Shown piece after piece: positions 21,637-33,642 of a stretch of 64,000 bases of DNA. Under the pieces are notes generated by a model. It was not told the DNA's origin, searched no databases, and worked only from the letters and a program-made list of their open reading frames with translations. Location: assembly GCF_902167145.1 (NCBI RefSeq), contig NC_050098.1, forward strand, positions 83,244,207 through 83,308,206, written 5' to 3'. Numbering within the stretch: the stretch's first letter is position 1; each line of letters begins with the position of its first letter. The translations under genes were made by a program, and so were the position numbers. This DNA comes from Zea mays. Its lineage: Eukaryota > Streptophyta > Magnoliopsida > Poales > Poaceae.

Positions 21637-22265
21637 CTACCGCGTGCCTGGCTCCTCGGCCTGGGTGGCCTTGGTGCCGCCTCCGGCGCTGCCTCCTGCC
21701 GCTTGGATGGGGCGTGGTTGTCCGTCCACCGCACGGGCGACGGTTGCGCCGTGCGCAGGTTGGCCACATCCACGGCTTCTCCCGCGCCGCCGGCCACACC
21801 GGGGGGGGGTCGTACAAGACGTCATACGCCGCGGGGGCTGCGGCAGCGTTCTTGGATGGTCTTGTCTTCACTCCCGCAGCGAGGACGGGAGCGAGGACCT
21901 CTTCGCACGTGCTGGGGCAGCTGCCGCCCATCGGTGCAGAGGTGGTCAATGCCGCTGGTGGGGCTCAGGTGGTCGCTCCCGCTGGTGAGGCTGCCCACTG
22001 CAGAGGTGGTTGCCTTTGCTGGCGATACCATCAGTGCCACCTGATACCGGACCTCCGGCTCTTTGGCTTTAATGGCCTCGTTGTCGCCCCTGTAGGGAGA
22101 CGGGGGCGAGGACCTTTCCACAGCGGCGTACATGCTGAGGTGATCGCCGCTGCTGGTGAGTTGTCGGTGCAGAGGTGGCCACCACCGTCGGTGCTGATGT
22201 GGTCGCCTCCGTCGGCGAGCCGCTCGGAGCTAGCTATCCCGCGGTCCTTACTGGTGTGGAGGTAG

Positions 22266-22500
22266 TTTATTCCTGCAAAGTAGAGATGGAACTAGGGCTC
22301 CACTTGAAAATAGATGTAATACTTTTGCTTTTTGTAAGGTACTCAAGAGTACTATTTGTTAAGCAGTATTAGCACTTATCTATTTTCAACTTGTTCCTGT
22401 TGTGTGCGATATTGTTGACTCGTCCTTGGTACCTGGCCCACCGCCTGGGATGCAGGCTTGATGTGTTGAGGTTGGATACCAGCGTTTCTGAAAAGGTTGT
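22266..22500. other. End of the element D antisense region
   Basis: AT-rich sequence after the GC-rich antisense block, with AAATAGATGTAATAC-like motifs that could hold a poly(A) signal for a plus-strand transcript. No ORF is supported. It is interrupted by S at 22501. Confidence 0.3.
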
Positions 22501-23289
22501 TGTAATACCCAAATTGTAATTGTTATGAGATAATGAAAAAGGGGACACAATTTCACTTCATCGATATGTGAGTTTGACTTTTATGCATCATCACATGTGA
22601 ACACCATCTTTAAAAACAAGTAATAAAAATATATACTACTAAATTATGCATCATGCTGGATATTGTTTTTGTGTGTGCATTTTGTGATAAGGAATATAGT
22701 AAAAAAAGGGTCCAAAGTGGAATTCAAAACTTAAAAGAGATTCTATAATTTAGAAAAGAGAAGCAAATAAATATTATGTGATATAGAAATATAAATAATA
22801 TATAAATATATCTCCAAATGGGAATTTTCATGGCACAATATAATCTAAGGATAAAATTGTCACAAGTTTGAATTGAAACTAGAATTTAAATTTGAATTTG
22901 GAAAAGAGGGAAAGGAAAAATGAAAATATAAAAGAAAAATAAAAAGAAAAACGAATAGGAAGCATGACTGGGCCTTGACGTTGAATTCGGCCCACCTGAA
23001 GGAATCCCTCGCGCGGCCCACTCTATTCCCTTTTCCCTTTTTCTTTTTCCACCGCGGCACTGACGTGTGGGCCCCCTGGCCAAGTGACCCTAAGCGCTTG
23101 GGCGAGACTGCTCCAGCGTGCGGACTTGTCTCCCTGTCCCCGCTGTCATGTGGGTCCCGGTGGACAGCTTCTTCCTCTTCAACGATCGACCGATGTGCCC
23201 GCCGCGTAATGTGGATGGCACAACGGATTTCGCCGAGCCTGGGGGACGCATCCGTTGATCCCGGCGCATTCGGTTGGGGGAAATGCAGG

Positions 23290-23296
23290 TATAAAA
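23290..23296 (+). promoter_or_regulatory. TATA box of solo LTR S
   Basis: TATAAAA in a GC-rich context, about 790 bases into the LTR. It could still drive transcription into element D on the plus strand. Confidence 0.65.
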
Positions 23297-25503
23297 CCCG
23301 ACAGCCGTCCTCCTTGCTCCTCCATCCAAACCGAATCCAAAGGAGTCTGGGCTGCTTGGTGTGGTCGTTGTCTCGGGGGGAAGAAAATCGCGCCGTCGGT
23401 GGGGTCTCGCTGGCAGGCCAGGGCGCTCCGCCTGGGTCGTGCGCTGCGCGTCAGGCGAATTCTCCGTTCGTGTGCGCTGACCGAGGAAGATAGAGCTTCT
23501 TCGCCGCGCGTCTTGGTCCCGGCTTGGGACGACAGCCGCCAAGCTGTGTCTCCGCACGAACCGGGACCTCCACATTGCTGGACCTCGGTAAGACTCTCCT
23601 GGAATCTCCTTGTCGCCTCCACCGAGCGTAGGACCGATTAATTAGGGTGTATGTCGTGCCGGGGCGCCGTGCATGCTGCTCACCGGCGCGTGTCCGCCAC
23701 AAGAATGGGCTCCGCCGTGCCCAGGTGCTTGGGGAGGGAGATGATGTTCTTGCCATCGGATTCTCATCCAACGGTGGTGATTAGATCACTGGGTGTTGTG
23801 CCTCGTCCATAGATTTGGGATCGGACGGCTGGTGTTGATCGGAACCTGCTTGTGATCCAAACCGTGGAACAGAAATCCGATGGCTATTTCCGCGTGTTGG
23901 TTTAGGATGTTGACGACTTAATCTGGTGCACCGGATCTTGATCGTGCGGCCCTGGATGCTCGGTACCCCTTCGTCGCACCTGTTTTGCATAAGAGCCCTC
24001 CTATTTTTAGGAAACCAACCCGCAGTCCACGATCACTGCAGTCTGTGTCTAAGAAATTTCACCCCGGGGTCCCTGCAGTTTCCTGTAATTGAGGCCCGAT
24101 CCAGAGAGCATTAAAAATCAGAAATTAATATCAGAAATCAATTTTTAGTGCATAAATAAATCTAGAAACTTGTTTAATTCATAGAAAATGCATATGAACT
24201 CCAAATTGAGCCATTCCAGTTTCTAAAATTTTGTAATATTATTGTTTATCATTTTGTGTCACTGTTTTGACATGAAAGCCATATTAAAATTGATATCCTA
24301 ATTAATCTTGTACCAAGCACATAGAATCTTTAGAAATCCATAACTTAAAATCTAGAACTCCAAAATTAATAATTCCTGTTCCTGTGATCTTATTTAAATA
24401 TGTAGATTATTAATATGTATTTTGCATATATGTTTGGTGTAATGTTAATTTTTGCCTATACCATGTTTGTCTATATTCATACGTTTAGTAGTGAGGACAC
24501 GTGTCATCCGAAGAGCAAGTTGGTACCTGGAATCTCAAGTGCCAGGCAAGTTGTGCCCTTGACCACTTCTTTTTACCCAGTCATGTTCTGATTAATCATA
24601 ATGATCTGCATAGGTTAATTTTGATGGGACCCAACAGTTTACCCTAGTTTGATTATCTTTATACCTTGACTCCACTAAACTTTTTGAGTAGTACTTGCTA
24701 GTGCTATATGTGGTTTTGGGTATGGAGATACATTATTCATGATTACACTTTTATTATCAATTGTTATTTACTGTTCATGATAAGATCATTATGTTAATTG
24801 GAACATGGAGAACCACCCGGGAAAACAGTGCTACCACAAGGGTTTAATGGGACGCCCTTGGCCGATTAATTAGGAAAGCTAGTGGAAGACTACCTTACCC
24901 GAAAGGGGCAAGGGCAGTAGGGGAGTGGTCAGTGTAGGGAGGCCCTCGGGAGGATTTTGCAGCGATGGCGGTCCTGCAAGGGATTCCTGCATTGGAGCTT
25001 CCTATAAACTGTAGCGGGTTTTCTGAAGCTAGTGGAACTTTGTAAAGGCCTCGTAGTGTTACCCTGCCTCGCCTCCTCGGTAGAGGTGTATGGGAAGTCG
25101 CGATCCCTTGGCAGATGGGTAACATGACTTATGGGTAAAGATGCGCAACCTCTGCAGAGTGTAAAACTGGTATACTAGCCGTGCTCACGATCATGAGCGG
25201 CTCGGACACTCACATGATTAAATTATGGAACCTAAACTCAATTTGTCATATGCATTGCATCGCAGGTGAGGTTGTTACTTTTGTTCTACTACTTAATTGG
25301 GCTGGTATTTACTTATACTTAGTAATTGCTAATAAAATTTTGACCAACTTTAAAAACAATGCTCAGCTCTAACCATCCTCTTTGGTAAGCCTTACACTTC
25401 ACGTGAGCTCCCACCTTTGGCGAGTTCATGCACATTATTCCCCACAACTTGTTGAGCGATGAACGTATGTGAGCTCACTCTTGCTGTCTCACACCCCCCA
25501 CAG

Positions 25504-25580
25504 GTCAAGAATAGGTACCGCAGGATGAGGCGCATGGAGGATGCTGCGATGAGTTCGTGAGAGAGATCTAGGCCGTCGTC
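25504..25580 (+). other. Putative terminal acidic exon in solo LTR S (decayed)
   Basis: After the acceptor CCCCCCACAG, phase G|GT gives a short frame with VPQDEAHGGCCDEFVREI and a TAG, interrupted early by another TAG. Position and acidity parallel the terminal LTR exons of A and B. Confidence 0.35.
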
Positions 25581-25782
25581 TCCCAGTCAACTTTGGGTTG
25601 CTGGACCGTTGTCTCCTTATAATGTAATTATTTAATTATTTTGTATAGAACTCCTGTTATATAGTAAAGATGTGACATTCAATCCTGTGCCACTATGCAT
25701 CATATGTGTGAGACTTGGTCCCAGCATACCTGGTGTTTATGTTCGCGCCCGGGCTTTGGACCCCTAAAACCCGGGTGTGACA

Positions 25783-27059
25783 GTTGTCAACAATCCTCGG
25801 GAGGCAGCCTCGCCGGGATCTGGATCTGTACACAGCTTTAGCTAGGAAGCATTAGTAGTACACCTCTTAGAATTCCCTGTCTAACATTAGCCATCCTTTG
25901 ATACATGTTCGAGACTCGCAGGTTCTAGCCTGGGTGGCCAAGTTGCGTGTCCGGACCCCCTTGGGTCGCGGTTCTAGATACTAGGACATTTGTCGCAGGG
26001 CGGTGGAGTGTGCAGGCCCACGGTACGGGACCAGGCTAAGCGGCTGCACGGGCTTCGGACCACCCCAGGAGACTAATGCCCATTCTCTAGCTCCGGTCTC
26101 GAGGTTGTCGGACCCACAGGACTTATAGCTCCAAATACTAAGTACCTGTCACGGAGTGGTGGAGCATGCAGGCCCACGGTACAGGACCAAGCTGAGCGAC
26201 TACACGGGCTCCGGACCACCCCATGGAACAGGGTCCCGTTCTTTAGGGCCGGCTCCCAGGCTGTCGAACCTCCCAACTTTCGTATCGGGGGCCCTAGACT
26301 GCAAGCCTGGCTGCTCAATTCAGACGTTGTAACGTTAGGACCGATAGGAACCATACGGGTGGGTTAGATAAAAAGCATTATCTGAAAATCTGCAAGGTAA
26401 GACCATGCAGCCGTGAGGTGGATCTATCATAGGGGCACAATTGAGGGGGCAGTTTTTCTTTATAACTTGTCTTGCATGTGTGCAGACCAATAGACCGGGC
26501 TTATGGGGACAGACCCCACCGGATTGTCATACACGTATGCATTACCTAGTTACAAAAAAAGGGAAATAGATTCGACCCCTCAGACTTGCTCTATGGATAG
26601 AACTTACAGAGATGTTTCGGCATCGGGGTAAGGTACTCCTTCAGTCGTAGTTAGGTGGCTACCCTCGGGTCGGTGCGTTCCCGTTACCTTGGAGGGTCCT
26701 TCCCAGCTGGGGGAGAGTTGCGGAGCCCTTCTTGGTTCGGTACTTGCCGCAAGGCTAGGTCCCGACCCTGGGTCCTCATCTGCATTTGACACGGGAGCCC
26801 CCGTCTTTGGCTACGACTGTTCTTGTATGTACCTGTCGAAGGCCTGGACCCGCGGGGGATCCAGAAGGGTTTCCGGAGGAAGGCATGCTTCAGCTCCGTA
26901 GGCTGGGGAGCACGAGGTCCCCCTGGGGTCTGCCTAGTTGTCTTCACCGGAGTAGGAGCCCCCGGCAAAGACATCCTTCAGGTCCCCCTCGGGTGACTGA
27001 TACCCAAGATCGCGCTCAGCCGTGGCCACCTCGCCATCGTCCACCTTTTCTTTGCCAGG
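25783..27059 (-). other. Element D internal region after gag, no pol found
   Basis: No open frame resembling protease, RT or integrase. It contains two direct repeats of about 154 bp beginning near 25991 and 26145, sharing GCAGGCCCACGGTAC and CGGACCACCCCA. The region occupies the place where pol would be in an autonomous relative. Confidence 0.6.
25991..26300. repeat. Two tandem repeats of about 154 bp in element D
   Basis: The units share GGTGGAG(T/C)(G/A)TGCAGGCC, ACGGTAC(G/A)GGACCA and the following CGGACCACCCCA, with period about 154. The copies are diverged, so the duplication is not recent. Confidence 0.7.
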
Positions 27060-28487
27060 TCAGCGGCGAGATGGAGAGCTATCTTTGGAAGACTGTTCGC
27101 GCCGCTCACTGACACGCTTCGCGAGGTCAATGATCTCGCGACACTCCGCGGCACTGCAGCGACCGTTGGGGTGCATAGGGCATGAGCCGCTGTTACCCCT
27201 CTGCGGTCGTGGGCGTTTGTTGCGGTCGCCCTGGCCCCCGGTCGTGGCTGCGACCACCAGAGCGGTGGATCGTGGCCTCTGGTAGTCGCGGTCCTTCTTC
27301 TTTTTCTTCTTTCCGTCCCGGGGGACGGCACTCGATCCACCCGACTGGGCAGCTCCGGTTTGTGGGGCCGAGTGCAATGCACAACCCTCGACGGCTCTGG
27401 CGCATTTATCGGCCAGAGCGAAGATTGTGGGGACAGTTTCCACATCATGTGTGGCCAACTTCTCTAGCATTTTTTCATCACGTAGTCCCTTTTGGAAGGC
27501 CGTGATGATGGAAGCATCAGAAATACGAGGTATAGTACCTCGCACCTTGGTGAAGCGGGAGATGAACTTCCGGAGAGTCTCCCTGGGCTCTTGCCTCACT
27601 GCATGGAGGTGGGCCTCCACACCGTGCTGCTGGTAAGCGATGGCGAAGTTCGCAACGAACCACGCGCAGAGCTCTTCCCAGGAGTAGACTGACCCCGGGG
27701 TGAGGTTCATGAGCCAGGTCCGGGCAGGTCCAGACAAGGCCACAAAAAAGTATGTTGCCATCATAGCGGTGTTTCCACCTGCTGCTGTGATGGTGGTAAC
27801 GTACACCTGCAGGAACTCCGACGGGTTCGATGTTCCGTCGTATTTTTTCGGCAAGTGCGGCTGAAACTTGGGTTGCCATGATGCTGCGTGGAGATGATCT
27901 GCAAGAGTGGCGCAGCCCACACCAGCAAAGGGGACACCCGTTTGGGACCGGGTGCCCATTGGTGTCTTCGGTGCAACCGCAGCAAAGTCTTGATCGAGGT
28001 TGCGACCATCGATGTTTTGGCGGCGCTCGCTCGACCTTTCCAAAGAGACCCGGGCATCCTCTCCCTCACGCCTGCGGTTGAGTTCTGCCCGGAGGTCGTT
28101 GGTCTGTGCACCCCTTACTGAGGGCGAGCGCACAGATGCTAACGCCTCGTGTTGGCGCCGGGATGACCGTGTCCTCGACCTGGTCAAGGTAGAATGTGCC
28201 ATATAGAGTAGTTGGTCGACGTCGTCCCACCATTGCTTCATGGCCCCTGTTGAGGCTGTGGAGCTTGGAGGGTGTCGCAACAACTCTCTGGCTGCCGACA
28301 ACGCCCTTGGAGATGCCCTCGACGGAGTCTGCGACGCTTGCGCAGCCGTGTGCTGCCGTGTGGCGTGCACAGCAGCAGTGCCTGGCACTGGACGATTGGG
28401 AACCTGCGGTGTGGAGGAAGTAGCTTCTCCCTCCACCACAAAATCCACCGAAGTCTCTGCGCGGTGCTCAATGATCTGCACCATCAT
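27060..28487 (-). CDS. gag: Element D Gag-like protein
   Basis: 475 residues from ATG 28487, about 43 bases inside the PBS. The N-terminal half is low-complexity and rich in R, S and A. The capsid-like core, about residues 210-350, has PKKYDGTSNPSEFLQVY, GPARTWLMNLTPGSVYSWEE and ETLRKFISRFTKVRGTIP, typical of Gag in Tat-type Ty3/gypsy elements. The C-terminus is basic with a lysine run. A short CPMHPNGRCSAAEC resembles a remnant zinc-binding motif but is not the canonical CX2CX4HX4C. The frame is intact despite old LTRs. No protease follows in frame. Confidence 0.85.
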   Translation of the reverse strand: MMVQIIEHRAETSVDFVVEGEATSSTPQVPNRPVPGTAAVHATRQHTAAQASQTPSRASPRALSAARELLRHPPSSTASTGAMKQWWDDVDQLLYMAHSTLTRSRTRSSRRQHEALASVRSPSVRGAQTNDLRAELNRRREGEDARVSLERSSERRQNIDGRNLDQDFAAVAPKTPMGTRSQTGVPFAGVGCATLADHLHAASWQPKFQPHLPKKYDGTSNPSEFLQVYVTTITAAGGNTAMMATYFFVALSGPARTWLMNLTPGSVYSWEELCAWFVANFAIAYQQHGVEAHLHAVRQEPRETLRKFISRFTKVRGTIPRISDASIITAFQKGLRDEKMLEKLATHDVETVPTIFALADKCARAVEGCALHSAPQTGAAQSGGSSAVPRDGKKKKKKDRDYQRPRSTALVVAATTGGQGDRNKRPRPQRGNSGSCPMHPNGRCSAAECREIIDLAKRVSERREQSSKDSSPSRR

Positions 28488-28527
28488 GCTTGGACAAGGA
28501 AAACAAGCAAAAACCTAATGCCTCAGC

Positions 28528-28546
28528 CCCTACCTGGCGTGCCAAA
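28528..28546 (-). promoter_or_regulatory. Element D primer binding site
   Basis: The minus strand reads TTGGCACGCCAGGTAGGGG directly after the LTR end, a form usual in Tat-type plant elements. The primer tRNA was not determined. Confidence 0.65.
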
Positions 28547-29438
28547 TGTTGGAGAGCAAATCTTCGGCCGAGTGGCGGAGTGCACCCGCCCTAAATCCTA
28601 AGATGAGGAGGGGCCTAAGCGTTTTGCTTGTTAGTTGGAAAAGTGGGAAGAACACAAGAACACACAAAGATTTAGAGTGGTTCTGGCCGCCGGAGCGTAA
28701 CACCCTACTCCACTGTGTGATGTATTGCTTGAGAGCTTGTATGAACTTGTGAGACTAATGTTGGATCTGGAAGATTGAGCTTGTGTATAACGTCGCATGC
28801 CTCCCATTTTATAGTTGAAGGGGGCATCCACAAAGGTACTGGGACATGACATGTGGGACCAGGGACATAAAGAATATAGCGCTTGGAGCCACAAATGTTT
28901 GCTGATGGGGCAATCTTCTTGTGCCCTGACGCACGAGATCTTCGTATCCTCAGCGTGCAGGGGAAACTTCTTGTAGAAGGGATGATGAGTATTGTGCGTC
29001 GCTCGGCACGGGCGCACTGTTCCCCAACAGATTGGTCAGGCGCACCGTCTGCTGGGTGACCCTGACGTCGTCTGCCGGCGGATTGGACAGGACGCATTAA
29101 ATGCTGAGAGGGCGCATCGCCCGTCAGTGTGGTGGCAGGCGGCGCATCCTCTCCGCAATAATTGCAAAGACTACACAGCCATATGGGCCTTGTGTCAGGC
29201 TCGGCCCGTTGGCTTATGTCACGACCCACAAGCCACACGGCTGCGGCGGGTCTCCGCGTGAGCGGGGAGCGTAGGGCAAGGCCTGGACACGTGTCGGCAC
29301 CTGACCCTTGCCTGTGCCGAGGTCCTCTCCGACCCGGGACCTTGCTAAGGCCCGGACCTCACTCGGGGGGACCTGGGACCCACCCGGGGGACCCGACATG
29401 CCTTTTTGGGAGCTCCGGACCTGTACGTACAGGGGTCC
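28547..29438 (-). repeat. Element D 5' LTR, first part
   Basis: Starts TGTTGGAGAGC and matches 19298-20185 of the left LTR. It is split at 29438 by element C and resumes at 36894. Confidence 0.9.
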
Positions 29439-30107
29439 TGTTGGGGACTTGTTCTCAAATGCTAAGAGTTAAGAACAAGGCAACATAAAATGTTAAATGT
29501 TAATGTCCTTCATCCTTCGAAGCATTATTTCCCTTAGGATATAATGATTTTCGGACGAAGGTTATGAAGGACGTACCTTCATAAACACAGCATATAATAG
29601 CGAAGAAGGAATCATAAGGAATATGAAGGATAACATAGATAAACATATATGTATTATTAATTTATTTTTGCATTATTATTATGAAGAAACAGAAATGACA
29701 TTGATATACAAATGTACCTTCAGCTTGGAAGGAGATGAAAGTACAAGTGTGACGCAAAAGCAAATGCCAAATCAGCGTGAACAGTACAGGGGTACTGTTC
29801 ACCTATTTATAGGCACGGGACACAGCCCATACAAAATTACATTCATGCCCTTTACATTTGATAATAATTCTATAGTAACCAACCGAGGTCTGAATAGCCT
29901 TTTCATCTTTAAGTCGGTTTCATTTTCTGCTACCACGCCGAAGCTTTCCCGCTCACATCTTTGGCGCTGTATCAACCTTCGTATTATTTTGGTCTTCTCC
30001 TGCTGTGATACCGACTCGAGTCCGAAGATACATGTTCACACATTATACTCCAGAAATACTGTTAAATCCTGTTTTTGAGGACCTTCGTAAGCCGAAGGCC
30101 CCCAATA
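29439..30107 (-). repeat. Element C 3' LTR (left copy)
   Basis: 669 bp, matching 36220-36888 with about 1.6% differences. The last bases are ATA where the right copy has ACA. The minus-strand tract GAGGGGCTAC (30117-30108) is the probable PPT. Confidence 0.93.
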
Positions 30108-30263
30108 GTAGCCCCTCGCAATATCAATTTGTTTAAAATAATAAATTTAGATTGCGACATGGACGAAGGCTTTAAGCCGAAGGTCCGAAAAAACACCTTC
30201 CCTTTGCTAGAATAGCAACATTCACTGACAGGCGGGGTCTTTCAATTTTCAACGCACTGGGCG

Positions 30264-30271
30264 TATAAATA
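30264..30271 (+). promoter_or_regulatory. TATA box of the element C antisense gene
   Basis: TATAAATA on the plus strand, 151 bases before the ATG at 30415 and outside the LTR. Transcription should start near 30300 in the pyrimidine-rich CTCTCTTGCC. It drives the strand opposite gag. Confidence 0.7.
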
Positions 30272-30414
30272 AGATCATACCGCAAGCTCATTTGGCACGC
30301 TCTCTTGCCATCTGCTCCCGCTCACTCAATTTTTAGCTCTTGCGCACCAAGATTTGCTTAGCTTTTAAGTTTTGAAGCTTCGGCATTGAAAACAGTTTTT
30401 TAGTGTTTCCGAAG

Positions 30415-33400
30415 ATGTCTGAAGATAAGAAGGCTGCTACCGAGATGAAGCTGAGTCTCGATGAAGAGAAGAATCTGGGGTTTCTTATAGCAATGTCGAA
30501 GACCAATACAGAAAAAATCACCAAAGAGATTTTAGAAGGTTTGTCTGAAGATACTGGTGACAGCGACAGTTATGATGTGGACAGTGGTGGTGAAGACTCC
30601 GAAGATCGCCCTTGGCGACCAAGCCATGCGGTTTTCGGCAAATCAACTATCAAAGAAAATCATCTTGTCAACATGAGAGGAAGGTATTTCCGGGACTTGT
30701 CCATTGTGAGGGCCGACGAAGGAGAAAAGACTTGTCCAAACCCTGAAGAGAATGAAGTCGTAGTGTACCGAAGCTTTTTGAAAGCTGGACTACGATTTCC
30801 CCTGAGCAACTTTGTCGTAGAGGTGCTGAAAATATTCGAAGTCTATCTTCACCAACTTACCCCCGAGGCAATCATAAGGCTGAATATCTTCGTGTGGGCC
30901 GTGAGAAGCCAAGGTCTGGAGCCTGATGCGAAAAGTTTCTGCAATATACACGAATTATCATACGAGACAAAACCTTGGGGTAAAGAACAGTATCATAATA
31001 ATTTTGGCTGCTACAGTTTCGTTTCTCGGTCTGGGTCAAGCTGTCCCGTGCCAACCTTTCGGAAGAGATGGCCCGGCGACTGGATGACAGAATGGTTTTA
31101 TGTGAAGAATGACCTGACAGTACGGGAAGATATCAAAGGTATAATTATGCGCCCTATTTGGCAAAGCTTCGGCCTGCGGAGGCCGAAGGTTGAAATGAAT
31201 GACGCTGCCGAAGAATGACAGAGAGCCTTCGGTGTTATTTGTTCTTTTATTGGAACGAGAGATTTGGTACAAGAGCATATTGCCTTCAGACTATGGCCGC
31301 TCGCGGAGAAATGGGAAATGCCGCAAGAAACCATAAAGGAGGCCGACGAAGGTGGACTTATTAGGCTGAAGTATACTTTCAAGTTCGGAGATAAATTCGT
31401 TGAGCCAGATGATGACTGGTTAAAAAGCATTGAAAATTTAAGTGATGAACTGCTTCGGGCTTATTCGAAGGCCGAAGATACTGCACTCTCAGCAGCCTTT
31501 GGAGGCCGAAAAAAGAAAAGACTGAACCGGGTGTTTGATGCAATCGGGTTCGTCTACCCCGACTATCGATATCCCATTCGAGGGCAGAAAAGAAAAAACA
31601 CAACCTCTGCGAAAGAAGAAGCTACACCTGCTCCTAGTGAGCCAGCACCGAAAAGAAAAAGGATAAAGGTCCTCACACACCGGCCACGCTATATTGAACC
31701 AGCCTCGGTACCTGAGTTCACCGGAGAGACCTTTTCGGCTACCGAAGCTGGAGAGCCAACCAAGCCAACCTTGCTGCCAGAAGTCGCAGAAATGGCCAAA
31801 GCGCCAACAAGAACAGAATCGGAAGAACCAAAAATTTTGTTATTAGAAACCAAAGAGATTGCCGAAGCGCCATCGTCAGAAAAAATGGAAGAAGCAAAAG
31901 GACCAGCTGAAGGATCAAAAATATCAGAGATTTTAAGTCCTTCAGCAGATGTTGAGTCAACAAAAATCCAAAAGGGGCCAGCGGTAACTCCGAAAAGAAA
32001 GAGAATGGTCAATGTGTTAGATGTTCTGGAAACAATTAAGTCTTCAAGCATAACTCCGAAGAAGACTGTTGCAACTTCCGAAGCAAAAACTGAAATTTCT
32101 GATACTAAGGCTCCAGAGCGAGAAACTGAAGCTGAAGTTGAGCCCTCAGAGCCCACGAAAGTAAAATCCTTGGAAACCGAGGGAGAAAAAATAACGGAGC
32201 CAATTCTTGTTGAAGAAATCAGTGCCGTCGCCCCCGAAGCATCCCCCAAAGTCCTTGATTATATTGTTCGTCATGCTTCGGGGAAAAAATTATCGGAAAA
32301 AGAAAAACAAGAGGCCCAGCTTTACGCCCAAAAACTGAAGTATCCAAAGGGGGCGTTAATATTCAACGGCAGTGGAGAAGAAGACTTTTTGTATTGTCTC
32401 CCTGACATCAAGGAGATTTCTGTCTGTCGGGAGATGAGCAAGAGCTTCAGATTCCCAACACTAGAAGACGGGCTCTCGGTACTATCGAAAAACGACCTGG
32501 CCGACAGCCTGGCATACAATAGCTTAAAGGTGCAAAAAATGAGATCTTTGTATTTTTTCTTGAAACCAAAATTTTTTGTTTGCTTAGATCTATTGACGCA
32601 CATACATTTTTCTTTGTAGGGCCTTATACTTAGTAATGCCCTCAGGGCCCAAAAAGATGTCGAAGACGAAGGTTGCGCTATAGCCCTGAGCAACCTTCGT
32701 TCCGAAGTAATTGAACTGAGGAACGAAGGTCTCGAAAAAGATAAAATATTACATTCATTGATAAATAGAATAAAAGAAGACGAAGCTACTTTTAAGGGTC
32801 AAGCTGAGGCTCAGAAGCGTGAAATTGAAGATCTTCGAAAACAACTAGCCAAAGCCAAAGAGGAACGCATACTTGAAGAAACGAAGCGAGAACTCAGCGA
32901 CCAATGGGCCAATCATTTAGAGGGAACTGTTGAAGAGCTTCGTTCATCCAAGAAAAGATGCTATAACAAATCTATAGAGTGTGTTAAGAAGTTAAAAGCT
33001 AGCTTCGCTAGCGTCGGCGCATTCTCGAGCGAAGAAAACTTTACAAGAGGCAACCCCGAAGGTCCCATCGAATGGATTAATCACGAAGCTGAGGCCTTCG
33101 AGGAAATTTTAAATAGCCGCGGAGACATATGTGCTTTCTCGGGTGCCAGGGGAATTGCCACCATTTTGGAGAAAAAGGGCTACGAACATGTAAAAATTTT
33201 AGCGCAATCCGAAGCTACCATGTCCTTCGAAGATGCGAGAGATCCTTCAGCCGAAGCTAGCATGGTTGGTGGAAAATTTTTCACCGATGTCTGGGATAAT
33301 GGTGGTCGAGAAATGGCTCGAGAAATTATCCAGAAAAGCGAGAAGGGCATTCACGATGCTAGAGAAGTAGCTGAGGCTGCTGAAAAAAGCGCAGAGCCCG

Positions 33401-33642
33401 AAGGGCAAATAGGTATTAACTAATGGTTTTTATTGTGTTGTAATTTTTGGTTTTAAACTTTGCTCGCAATTTGTAATAGCAATGTAGCCGTATCCTGTCC
33501 TCCTTCAGATCCTACTACAGCGTCTCTGGGCCCTCACCCGAAAGGAGATGACGAAATTAAAAAGATGGCTGAAGCCATCATGGATGAAGTTGTTAATCGG
33601 CTCCTGAACGAAGCTGCGGAAGTTGTTCTGAGAGAAGATTAA
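30415..33642 (+). pseudogene. Element C antisense gene, three exons, one internal TGA
   Basis: Exon 1 is 30415-32529, exon 2 32620-33412, exon 3 33488-33642, about 1,020 codons in all. Intron 1 (32530-32619, AAG|GTGCAA to TTTGTAG) and intron 2 (33413-33487, ATAG|GTATTA to ATGTAG) are 90 and 75 bases; both keep the frame. A TGA at 31216-31218 is the only stop in the spliced frame before the end. Residues about 110-270 (YRSFLKAGLRFPLSNFVVEV, EAIIRLNIFVWAVRSQGLEP) look like the plant domain annotated as putative gypsy-type transposon protein (Transposase_28, PF04195, from memory). The middle is charged and low-complexity with basic nuclear-signal-like patches (KRKRIK); the C-terminal part looks coiled-coil (EIEDLRKQLAKAKEER). 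Function is unknown. Antisense genes in this position are known in Grande and Retand elements. Confidence 0.78.

Larger units (their letters stand above)
22501..25782 (+). mobile_element. Solo LTR S (3282 bp) inside element D
   Basis: Begins TGTAATACCC and ends GGGTGTGACA, flanked by perfect GTTGT duplications (22496-22500 and 25783-25787). There is no internal domain, so it is a solo LTR left by recombination between two LTRs. It contains a TATA box (23290-23296), a GC-rich stretch with a donor-like CCTCG|GTAAGA (23588), a long AT-rich stretch, and a final acceptor CCCCACAG at 25503. Parts of its downstream half (ACCACCC...GGACGCCCTT..GATTAATT, around 24810-24870) resemble element E's LTR, suggesting a related chromovirus family. 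Confidence 0.92.

Noticed and set aside
21312..22265. 317-codon plus-strand ORF in element D
   Set aside because: GC-rich region with several frames open, no ATG context or domain; kept only as part of the antisense region.
22860..23640. ORFs of up to 172 codons in solo LTR S
   Set aside because: Lie over the TATA box and R region; opposite frames equally open; no similarity.
30403..30414. Earlier start of the element C antisense ORF
   Set aside because: The codon there is GTG; the first ATG is 30415.
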